A stretch of 15,112 nucleotides of DNA, taken from Deltaproteobacteria bacterium. GTDB taxonomy: Bacteria; Desulfobacterota; Desulfofervidia; Desulfofervidales; DG-60. Location of the stretch: assembly GCA_021163945.1 (NCBI GenBank), contig JAGGTC010000086.1:1-15112 (forward strand). The letters run 5' to 3'. Position 1 is the stretch's first letter. Each line of letters starts with the position of its first letter. Under the pieces are notes generated by a model, which saw only the letters and a program-made list of their open reading frames with translations, was not told the DNA's origin and made no database searches. Positions 1 to 6,668 of this stretch are shown here, in pieces. The position numbers were made by a program, and so were the translations under genes.

Positions 1-1
1 T

Positions 2-1234
2 GGGGTTATCAGGGGCAGGAGGGGCAATGTAAAGGGAGATGGTAGAGATATCCCTGTGATTATTAGTGGGGCACCCCTTAAGGACTCTACAGGCAGGATA
101 TGGGGTGGTTTCCATTTCTTAAGGGATATCAGTATGGAAGTGGAGGCAGAAAGGGCTATAAAGGAGGCCGCTGCCAAAGAAGAGGCACAAAGAATCTACT
201 TAGAAAGAAGGGTAAAAAAGCTGGCTGACCTCTTTGCCAAGATAGCACAAGGGGACCTAACAGGGCGTGCAGAGATGGAGGGCAAAGGGGATATGATGGA
301 TAAGTTGACCCACCATATTAACGAGATGTTAGATAATATATCCAAGATAATTGAGCAGGCAAAAGAAGAGGCCTTGTTAGTAGCTGAAAGGGCATCAGAG
401 ATCTCTGCCAATAATCAAGACCTCTCTAAACGCACACAAAAACAGGCAGTCTCTGTTGAGGAGGTAAGTGCAGCTATACAAGAAATGACGGCTATTATAA
501 ATCAGAATGCAAAAAATACGGCCGAGGTCAATGAATTGGCAAGGTTGGCCGTAAACGCAGCCAAAGAAGGTGGCAAAATAGCCATGGATGCCATATCCTC
601 TATGGAGCGTATTGAAAAGATGAGCAACAGGATTGCTGAGATCGTCAATCTTGTCAATGAGATTACATTCCAGACCAAGCTCCTTTCTTTGAATGCCTCT
701 GTTGAGGCGGCCAGGGCAGGTGAACAAGGTAAGGGTTTTGCTGTTATCGCCTCAGAGATAAAGGATCTGGCTATTAGGAGTACAGAATCTGCCCAGGACA
801 TCCAGTCCCTCCTCCAAGAGAGCACAGCTAAGGTTAGTGAGGGGATAAATTTTGTTAATGCTACATCTGAAAATCTGCAAAAAATTATTAATCATATCAC
901 CAAGGTATCAGAGCTTATCGCAGAAATTGCCATGGCAAGTAAGCAACAGACCAAAGAGATTGAACATATAAATGAGACTGTGACAGAGATAAACAAGGTG
1001 ATACAGCAAAATGCAGCCTTTGTTGAGGAGCTTACATCGGCCAGTGAAAGGTTGTCAAATGAAGCAGATGTCCTATTAGAATTGACTCGAGGATTTGTTA
1101 CATCTGAGACATCAAGCACTGAGTTAAAAGAAAGGGAATTTTTGGCAGAGCATTTGATAAAAAAGGCTGGGCTTAAAGAGGTAGCCGATAGCCCCCGTGA
1201 CCTAGACTCAGGAGAAAAGTTTGAGGAGTTCTAA
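2..1234 (+). CDS. Methyl-accepting chemotaxis protein (PAS-HAMP-MCP signal), 5' partial
   Basis: Chemoreceptor whose reading frame is open to the left edge, so the N-terminus is missing. The GTG at 56 is internal and not a credible start. The visible part begins with the end of a PAS/PAC domain (GDGRDIPV, then ISGAPLKD and GGFHFLRDI). It continues through a HAMP-like helix pair (about 206-345, containing IAQGDLTGRA) into a long coiled-coil signalling domain. The conserved cytoplasmic hairpin tip lies at about 655-790 (EITFQTKLLSLNASVEAARA, then GEQGKGFAVIASEIKDLA), which contacts CheW and CheA. No transmembrane segment lies between PAS and HAMP in the visible part. The last five residues, KFEEF, follow a flexible acidic tail and fit the aromatic-x-x-aromatic pentapeptide that tethers CheR or CheB. 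The stop is 2 bp before cheW. The family is certain; the ligand is unknown. Confidence 0.95.
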   Translation, partial: GVIRGRRGNVKGDGRDIPVIISGAPLKDSTGRIWGGFHFLRDISMEVEAERAIKEAAAKEEAQRIYLERRVKKLADLFAKIAQGDLTGRAEMEGKGDMMDKLTHHINEMLDNISKIIEQAKEEALLVAERASEISANNQDLSKRTQKQAVSVEEVSAAIQEMTAIINQNAKNTAEVNELARLAVNAAKEGGKIAMDAISSMERIEKMSNRIAEIVNLVNEITFQTKLLSLNASVEAARAGEQGKGFAVIASEIKDLAIRSTESAQDIQSLLQESTAKVSEGINFVNATSENLQKIINHITKVSELIAEIAMASKQQTKEIEHINETVTEINKVIQQNAAFVEELTSASERLSNEADVLLELTRGFVTSETSSTELKEREFLAEHLIKKAGLKEVADSPRDLDSGEKFEEF

Positions 1235-1236
1235 AA

Positions 1237-1719
1237 ATGGAAGAGGAAAAAGGCCAAAATCAGCTAGAGGGCTACTACCTTACCTTTCGTTTGGCGGATG
1301 AGGTATATGCAATAAATGCAATCAAAGTAAGGGAGATAACCAGATATCAGAAGGTTACCCGTGTACCCAGGCTTTCCCCTGTAATAAAGGGTATAATTAA
1401 CCTCCGTGGGACAATACTTCCCATCTTTGATTTAAGGGTTAAATTTGATTTAAAGACCAAGGTAGAAGACACTAAGGCCATGGTTATCATAGTAGAGATA
1501 CTTGGGAGGCTTATGGGGGTATTAGTAGATGATGTTATTGATGTGATTTATCTAGATGATTCAAGTCTCCAGGCCACTCCCTCATTAAGTCCCAAGATTA
1601 AGGCAGATTTTATAAAGGCCTTTGGTAAAAAGAATGATGATTTAATCATTTTATTAGATATGGATAAAATCTTGAGCTTAGAGGAATTAGAAGAAATAGA
1701 TGCTGTAAATGAAGCATAG
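1237..1719 (+). CDS. cheW: Chemotaxis coupling protein CheW
   Basis: A 160-residue single-domain CheW, the adaptor that links chemoreceptors to the histidine kinase CheA in cytoplasmic arrays. The family pattern is clear: a YYLTFRLADEVYAI opening strand, then IKVREI, the RVPRLSPVIKGIINLRG segment with conserved N-L-R-G, ILPIFDLR, and a C-terminal GVLVDDVIDV strand. The ATG lies 2 bp after the receptor stop, and a GAGGAG Shine-Dalgarno sequence sits in the last receptor codons, so the two are translated together. Its 3' end overlaps cheR by 11 bp. No cheA or cheB is visible here; they would have to lie upstream or elsewhere. Confidence 0.95.
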   Translation: MEEEKGQNQLEGYYLTFRLADEVYAINAIKVREITRYQKVTRVPRLSPVIKGIINLRGTILPIFDLRVKFDLKTKVEDTKAMVIIVEILGRLMGVLVDDVIDVIYLDDSSLQATPSLSPKIKADFIKAFGKKNDDLIILLDMDKILSLEELEEIDAVNEA

Positions 1720-2578
1720 TTTTGATATCACAGATAATGAGTTTGAACTACTAAAGGGCCTTATTTACAATCAAACAGGTATTTGTCTTGATGATTGTAA
1801 AAAGGCCTTTTTGGCCTCCCGCCTAAAAAAGAGGCTGGCCTCCCTCCATCTCAATTCCTTTAAGGAATACTACAACTACTTAATTGGGCATCCAAGGGGT
1901 CAAAAAGAGATGATGCAGATGATAAGTTTGATCACCACAGGAAAAACAGAATTTTTTAGAGAGGAGGAACACTTTAAATTCCTGACTACAAATGTATTTC
2001 CTTATTTCCTCAAAAGGACAATAGCCAATCAAAGGAGGCCTGAGCTCTATATATGGAGTGCTGGCTGTTCTACTGGTGAGGAGGCATATTCCTTGGCTAT
2101 GGTGACAAATGATTTCTTTAATGTTTATCCTTATTGGCAAATTGAGATACTTGCTACTGATATTGATATAGAGGCCTTAAATAAGGCAAAGGCAGGTATT
2201 TATACAGAAAAGGAGATATCATCCTTACCCCTTACCTATCGTAAGAGATATTTTCACAGAATTGAGCCCCAAAAATTTAAGGCTAATGATACCCTAAGAA
2301 GATTAATTACATTTAAATACCTCAATTTATCTACAGCCCCATTTTATTTTGGGAGGAGGTTTGATGTGATTTTTTGCCGGAATGTCATTATTTATCTCCA
2401 TCCAGAGATAAAGAAAAAGATAATCCAAGGTTTTTACACTACACTGGCTGATGATGGTTTTCTCTTTTTAGGTCACTCTGAATCCTTACTAAGCTTAGAT
2501 AGGGGCCTTTTTTCATTAGTTACTCCTAGTATTTACCAAAAGGCTTCCTTAGGTATAAGTTCAAATGCAAGACTATAG
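1709..2578 (+). CDS. cheR: Chemotaxis protein methyltransferase CheR
   Basis: A 289-residue S-adenosylmethionine-dependent methyltransferase that methylates receptor glutamates during adaptation. An N-terminal helical CheR domain (about 1-75) is followed by the catalytic domain. The SAM-binding loop is SAGCSTGEEAYS at residues 117-128. The downstream motif DVIFCRNVIIYL and the ending GFLFLGHSESL are also typical, and full length fits the family. The start overlaps the end of cheW by 11 bp, which implies translational coupling. The upstream receptor's KFEEF tail is a plausible docking site for this enzyme. Confidence 0.96.
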   Translation: MKHSFDITDNEFELLKGLIYNQTGICLDDCKKAFLASRLKKRLASLHLNSFKEYYNYLIGHPRGQKEMMQMISLITTGKTEFFREEEHFKFLTTNVFPYFLKRTIANQRRPELYIWSAGCSTGEEAYSLAMVTNDFFNVYPYWQIEILATDIDIEALNKAKAGIYTEKEISSLPLTYRKRYFHRIEPQKFKANDTLRRLITFKYLNLSTAPFYFGRRFDVIFCRNVIIYLHPEIKKKIIQGFYTTLADDGFLFLGHSESLLSLDRGLFSLVTPSIYQKASLGISSNARL

Positions 2579-3169
2579 ATGTATAAATTATTTAGTTCAA
2601 GGTACAAAAGGCAGGTAATTGTTATAGGGGCTGGAGAATACTATACCTCCAATAGGGGGGATATTATCTCAACAGTAGTGGGTTCTTGCATCTGTACATG
2701 CCTTTATGACCCTGTTCATTTAATAGGGGGGGTTAATCACTTTATGCTGCCAGCCGCTATTAAGCCTAGTGAGATCTTGACTACAGAACCTGGTCGTTAT
2801 GGTATATATGCTATGGAGCTCCTTATAGGTGAGATCATAAAATTGGGGGGTGAGAGGCAATACCTCAAGGCAAAGGTCTTTGGGGGAGGGGAGCTTTTAC
2901 ATTATCGATTCTCACACAACAACAATATACCCAAATTTAATATTGAATTTATAAATAATTTCCTTAAAATGGAACAGATCCCCATTGTCAATCAAGATGT
3001 GGGAGGAAATTTTGGTCGTAAATTGTATTTCTTTAGTGATACAGGAAAGGTCTATGTGAAAAAGCTAGTTCCTGAACAATTTAAAGAACTTAAGGATATA
3101 GAGGAGAGATATACAGCAAGGCTATTTAGGTTAAGGAGAAATGCAAAGGCCTGTTATCCTAATCATTGA
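2579..3169 (+). CDS. cheD: Chemoreceptor glutamine deamidase CheD
   Basis: A 196-residue CheD, which deamidates specific receptor glutamines to glutamates so that CheR can then methylate them. The catalytic dyad is visible: Cys37 in VVGSCICTCLYD and His54 in GGVNHFMLP. The FGGGELL and GGNFGRK segments of the fold are present. The ATG directly follows the cheR stop (TAGATG). The basic C-terminal tail (about 175-196) is encoded in part by sequence that also carries the start of the next gene, a 29-bp overlap. There is no CheC in the window, so any CheC-CheD feedback would rely on a partner elsewhere. Confidence 0.94.
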   Translation: MYKLFSSRYKRQVIVIGAGEYYTSNRGDIISTVVGSCICTCLYDPVHLIGGVNHFMLPAAIKPSEILTTEPGRYGIYAMELLIGEIIKLGGERQYLKAKVFGGGELLHYRFSHNNNIPKFNIEFINNFLKMEQIPIVNQDVGGNFGRKLYFFSDTGKVYVKKLVPEQFKELKDIEERYTARLFRLRRNAKACYPNH

Positions 3170-4058
3170 TGACAGTAAGTTAATAGCTGAGTTTTGCCGT
3201 CAAATCCTCAACCCAAGGGGATTTCATGTAATTTGGTCCCCAGATGGACTAAAGGGACTGGAGGAGGCAAAGAGGACAAATCCAGATTTAATCCTCTTAG
3301 ATGTTATTATGCCCAACTTTGATGGTTATAAGACACTTCAAAAATTAAAACAGACAGAGACTACATCGGATATCCCAGTTATTATGCTTAGCTCTATGGC
3401 AGAGGCAGTAGATAAGATTAAGGGATTGGAGTTAGGGGCCGTGGATTACATTACAAAACCATTTGATGCAGGGGAGCTGATTGCCAGGGTCAATACGCAA
3501 CTGCGGTTAAAAAGGCTTCACGATGAGCTGATGGAGAAGACAAGAAAATTGAGCAAAATGGCTGATAGGAATGGGCTGACAGGTCTATACAACCATAGGT
3601 TTTTTCAAGAAAAATTGAGTGAAGAATTTGCTAGGGCAAAAAGATATGGTCTTCCTTTATCCAACATCTTAATGGATATAGACCACTTCAAGAAGATAAA
3701 TGATACCTATGGCCACCTTGTAGGCGATGTTATCCTTAAGGGGATAGGCTCCATGCTCAAGGGGTCAACACGCAAGGGTGTTGATATACCAGCCCGCTAT
3801 GGGGGTGAGGAATTTGCTGTTATTTTGCCTCATACAGAGCTTTCTAGGGCAATTAAGGTGGCTGAGAGGTTAAGGAAGGCAGTGGCCGAGCACCCCTTTA
3901 GGACCCCTAGTGGGCACATATCCATTACCATGAGTTTTGGGGTGGCGGCCATACCCCACCCTGAGATTAATGACAAACAGACACTGCTTAAGGCATCTGA
4001 TGAGGCACTATACAGGGCAAAGGAAAATGGCAGAAACAGGGTTGAGGCATATCTATAA
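3141..4058 (+). CDS. Response regulator REC-GGDEF diguanylate cyclase (PleD/WspR-like)
   Basis: A 305-residue cytoplasmic response regulator predicted to make c-di-GMP when phosphorylated. The receiver domain (1-120) keeps Asp10/Asp11, phosphoacceptor Asp54 in LLDVIMP, and Lys106 in ITKPF. A short helical linker leads to a GGDEF domain (about 140-305) with the substrate motif DIDHFKKINDTYGH and an intact active-site loop GGEEF at 221-225. The inhibitory-site position reads KGVD (212-215) rather than RxxD, so product inhibition may be weaker. An AAGGAGA Shine-Dalgarno sequence sits inside the end of cheD. Its stop lies 2 bp from the stop of the convergent downstream gene. As the last visible che gene it is the probable output of this cluster. 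Confidence 0.93.
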   Translation: MQRPVILIIDDSKLIAEFCRQILNPRGFHVIWSPDGLKGLEEAKRTNPDLILLDVIMPNFDGYKTLQKLKQTETTSDIPVIMLSSMAEAVDKIKGLELGAVDYITKPFDAGELIARVNTQLRLKRLHDELMEKTRKLSKMADRNGLTGLYNHRFFQEKLSEEFARAKRYGLPLSNILMDIDHFKKINDTYGHLVGDVILKGIGSMLKGSTRKGVDIPARYGGEEFAVILPHTELSRAIKVAERLRKAVAEHPFRTPSGHISITMSFGVAAIPHPEINDKQTLLKASDEALYRAKENGRNRVEAYL

Positions 4059-4060
4059 CT

Positions 4061-5968
4061 CTATTTCAGCAATTCATGGGCAACAAAGGAATCCGTTATG
4101 AGCACATTAAAATAGCCACCCTTTAAGGCGGCCCTGATGGCCTCAACCTTTTCCTCTCCACCAGCAACGGCTATCACCCATTTTCCCTCTGTCTTTGCCA
4201 TCTCTCTAAGCCTTGAGAGGCTTACACCAACCACCCTCCTTGCAAGGTCTTTTAAATCCCCCTCTGCTACCTCCAGTAGAGGCTCACCATCCTCATATAT
4301 TGGGGCCATATTTATCTCTGCCACTACCCCCCTCTCTTTTAGTACCTCAGGTGTTATCCCACCATGTAAGTAGGCCAACTGTGCAAAGCCAGGGGTCTCA
4401 AGCTCAATTGAACCAATACCTACTAAAAATATATCTACATCCTGGCTTTTTTCATAAATTTCCTTCACCTCAGGGATTTTTAGGTATTCCTTCTCATATT
4501 CCTCCTTGCTTGAAACAGGTATAGAAGGAAGGTTAAAGGCTGCTGCATCTGGATATTTTGCCACCATCTGTTCTACTAGGACATTGGATGAGAGCCCTGC
4601 TACCTTCATCATAGGGGTAATAGATAGCGGATAAATCTTGAGTTTGGAGAATCTACCTGGCTGAAGATTAGAAATGAGGCTTGCAATCGTCCGTCCACAT
4701 CCCAAGCCTATGCTTGCCCCATCCTTGGCCACCTGTTCAAAGTACATTGCCCCTTCCTTGGCAAGGACCTTTAAGACCCTGTCAAAGCTCTTGCCATCTG
4801 GCACAACTACCCTAATATCCCTCAAGACCTTATATCTGTCCTTAATTGCCCTTTCTAAATCAAGTTCCCTAGGGATCTCAAATTTGAGCTCCTTAACAAT
4901 AATGTCCATAACCTTTGGAAGTGTTGTATACTCCATATCAGATAGGGAGAGGCGATGGGGCTGGAATGGGCCATGACTCCTCATATAATTTGCCATTTCA
5001 TTGGCCTTTCTCCTTGCCTCATCAAAGCTTGGGTCGTCAAACATGTCCCTAGGGCCTATTAACCTCCCGTTAGAGATCTGAAATCCGGCGGCAATTACCC
5101 TAGGTGGGCCATCAAACCTTGCTGGATTTGCCTCATCAAACCTAACAGGCATAAGTGGCCCATTGTGGGAGCCCCTCATCCAGCCCTCTACAAGGTGGGG
5201 GAAGGAAAATGGCTCTAAGATCTCCCCTATGGCAGGAAACCCACTTTGAGACCTGACAATAAGCACTGGGTCGTCTTTGCCTACATACTTTCCTGCCATA
5301 AGCCCCAATTTTTGTGTAGAGGCAACTGCCACAATGTCATTGCTGCCCTTTTTATAAATGCTCTGGATTACATACTTTCCTGTAGCCCCTATAAGGGCAA
5401 GCAGGTCATACATATCCTCTGGGCATGAAAGTGTATACCTCTTGTCCTCATAGACATCCAAGACCTGGAATGTAAAGCCCTTGTGCATAGTAGGGTCTAT
5501 CACGAGGCCTATGGTATTAAATGGGTCTGCAAATATCTTAAATAAGGGAAGATTCCATGCCCCTGGGGATGTCTTATCTGCCATAAATATTATGACGGGC
5601 TCACTCTTTCTCTCCTCAAATTCCATCTCTGCAAACCCAGGGCCCATACCACGTATATTCCCCGAGAAGGCATCTGAGAGTAGGTCCTGGCCTGCACCAT
5701 ATAGTTTTAGCTCCTTTGCAAGCTCTGTGCATTTGACAAATGTATCCCATGCTAGGCCATGGATCTCATCATCCTCTGTACCCCTATTATGGGTCATTAT
5801 AAGCTCCAAATCATCACCACACCTTGTTACATAATAGTCAATTATAATGTCCTTTTCCTTGGCATCAGAAAGCGATTCCTTAGCTGCCTCTAAAATCTTT
5901 GGGTGAGAGCTTGAATGCCCTACATATCCACCAATATCTGCCTTTATAACCGATAATGTTACCTTCAT
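4061..5968 (-). CDS. Fructose-1,6-bisphosphate aldolase/phosphatase fused to a SorC/CggR-type sugar-phosphate-binding domain
   Basis: A 635-residue fusion. Residues 1 to about 368 are a full archaeal-type FBP aldolase/phosphatase, the bifunctional gluconeogenic enzyme that joins triose phosphates and dephosphorylates FBP to fructose-6-phosphate. Metal-site residues are all visible: Asp11, His18, Asp52/Asp53, Gln94, Asp131, Asp232/Asp233. So are the aldolase residues Tyr228, Schiff-base Lys231 (KYVGKDDP) and Tyr347 (MEYTTLP). From about 370 to 635 comes a sugar-binding domain of the SorC/DeoR-CggR class: GASIGLGCGRTIASLI, LKERGVVAEIN with YEDGEPL, VIAVAGGEEKVEAI and a terminal NVLITDSFVAHELL. 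No helix-turn-helix is present. The chosen ATG has AAGGAGGG 4 bp upstream; a TTG six codons earlier would place that site inside the gene. The fused domain suggests allosteric sensing of a phosphosugar, which is inference. Confidence 0.93.
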   Translation of the reverse strand: MKVTLSVIKADIGGYVGHSSSHPKILEAAKESLSDAKEKDIIIDYYVTRCGDDLELIMTHNRGTEDDEIHGLAWDTFVKCTELAKELKLYGAGQDLLSDAFSGNIRGMGPGFAEMEFEERKSEPVIIFMADKTSPGAWNLPLFKIFADPFNTIGLVIDPTMHKGFTFQVLDVYEDKRYTLSCPEDMYDLLALIGATGKYVIQSIYKKGSNDIVAVASTQKLGLMAGKYVGKDDPVLIVRSQSGFPAIGEILEPFSFPHLVEGWMRGSHNGPLMPVRFDEANPARFDGPPRVIAAGFQISNGRLIGPRDMFDDPSFDEARRKANEMANYMRSHGPFQPHRLSLSDMEYTTLPKVMDIIVKELKFEIPRELDLERAIKDRYKVLRDIRVVVPDGKSFDRVLKVLAKEGAMYFEQVAKDGASIGLGCGRTIASLISNLQPGRFSKLKIYPLSITPMMKVAGLSSNVLVEQMVAKYPDAAAFNLPSIPVSSKEEYEKEYLKIPEVKEIYEKSQDVDIFLVGIGSIELETPGFAQLAYLHGGITPEVLKERGVVAEINMAPIYEDGEPLLEVAEGDLKDLARRVVGVSLSRLREMAKTEGKWVIAVAGGEEKVEAIRAALKGGYFNVLITDSFVAHELLK

Positions 5969-5972
5969 TGTA

Positions 5973-5980
5973 CCCTCCTT
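5973..5980 (-). promoter_or_regulatory. Strong Shine-Dalgarno deciding the aldolase/phosphatase start
   Basis: On the minus strand AAGGAGGG lies 4 bases before the ATG at 5968. It supports that ATG over the in-frame TTG at 5986. The family N-terminus (MKVTLSVIKADIGG) also begins exactly at this ATG. Confidence 0.8.
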
Positions 5981-5986
5981 TTCCAA

Positions 5987-6013
5987 TTGACAAATATTTT
6001 AAACCATTATAAA
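5987..6013 (+). promoter_or_regulatory. Candidate promoter for thyX and the CRISPR adaptation genes
   Basis: A perfect TTGACA -35 box (5987-5992) is followed after 15 bases by TATAAA (6008-6013). The spacer is shorter than ideal. The -10 box overlaps that of the divergent promoter at 6006-6011, so the two could not easily be used at the same time. No Shine-Dalgarno sequence precedes the thyX ATG. Confidence 0.4.
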
Positions 6014-6034
6014 AGAAAAACCAAATCATTACAA
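6006..6034 (-). promoter_or_regulatory. Candidate sigma-70 promoter for the aldolase/phosphatase gene
   Basis: On the minus strand a TTGTAA -35 box (6029-6034) and a perfect TATAAT -10 box (6006-6011) are separated by 17 bases. This would give a leader of roughly 30 nt carrying the Shine-Dalgarno sequence. It is inferred from consensus match and position only. Confidence 0.55.
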
Positions 6035-6044
6035 CATAAAAATT

Positions 6045-6668
6045 ATGAAGATTATAAGGCCATATTTTATTATTGAGGACTCTATTGATGGTGAGGAGAT
6101 ACTCAGGAGGATAGAGAGGGCTGGTAGGACTGCCTATAAGAGTGAGCACAAGATAACACCCGATTCAGCAAAGAAATTTGTCAAGATGATCTTGGATCTA
6201 GGGCACGAATCGGTAATCGAACACGAAAAGGTCACAGTGAGGGTAATCTGTGACAGGGGAATAAGCCACGAGATAGTGCGCCATAGGATTGCCAGCTATA
6301 CACAGGAGTCAACAAGGTTCTGCAATTATAGCAAAGGGAGATTTGGCAATGAAATTACTGTAATAAAACCATGCTTTTGGGATGATGGCTCAAAGGAGTA
6401 CAAGATCTGGAGAGATGCCATGGAAAATGCGGAAAGGGCATATATGGAGCTAATCAAATTGGGTGCCAAGCCAGAGGAGGCAAGGAGCGTCTTGCCAAAT
6501 TCCCTAAAGACAGAGATTGTAATCACCATGAACCTAAGGGAGTGGCGTCACTTCTTTAAACTGCGCACAAGCAAAAGGGCCCACCCACAGATGAGGGAAG
6601 TTGCTACCTCCCTCCTTCAGGCATTCAAAGAGAAGATCCCCGTTATATTTGACGATATTGGTGATTAA
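6045..6668 (+). CDS. thyX: Flavin-dependent thymidylate synthase ThyX
   Basis: A 207-residue ThyX that makes dTMP from dUMP using FAD, NAD(P)H and methylenetetrahydrofolate. The signature R-H-R-x-x-S-x-x-x-x-S-x-R is intact at residues 79-91 (RHRIASYTQESTR). The C-terminal substrate/FAD-binding block is FFKLRTSKRAHPQMRE. Length and start are normal for the family. The upstream sequence (ACATAAAAATT before ATG) has no recognisable Shine-Dalgarno, so initiation may be weak or unusual. The end overlaps the GTG start of the primase-like gene by 8 bp, so a housekeeping nucleotide gene heads the CRISPR adaptation operon. Confidence 0.95.
   Translation: MKIIRPYFIIEDSIDGEEILRRIERAGRTAYKSEHKITPDSAKKFVKMILDLGHESVIEHEKVTVRVICDRGISHEIVRHRIASYTQESTRFCNYSKGRFGNEITVIKPCFWDDGSKEYKIWRDAMENAERAYMELIKLGAKPEEARSVLPNSLKTEIVITMNLREWRHFFKLRTSKRAHPQMREVATSLLQAFKEKIPVIFDDIGD

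Noticed and set aside
56..58. GTG at 56 as the start of the chemoreceptor gene
   Set aside because: The frame stays open to position 2 and encodes PAS-like sequence (GDGRDIPV), so the gene is simply cut by the window edge.
395..825. Long minus-strand frames across the chemoreceptor coiled coil
   Set aside because: They are antisense shadows with no start site support. The plus-strand protein has unmistakable receptor motifs.
4137..5834. Plus-strand open frames opposite the aldolase/phosphatase gene
   Set aside because: Proline/serine-rich antisense translations without family motifs or ribosome sites.
6601..6660. ATG at 6601 as start of the primase-like gene
   Set aside because: It would overlap thyX by 68 bp and add 20 residues (MLPPSFRHSKRRSP onward) that look like out-of-frame thyX. 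The GTG at 6661 gives the usual tight junction.
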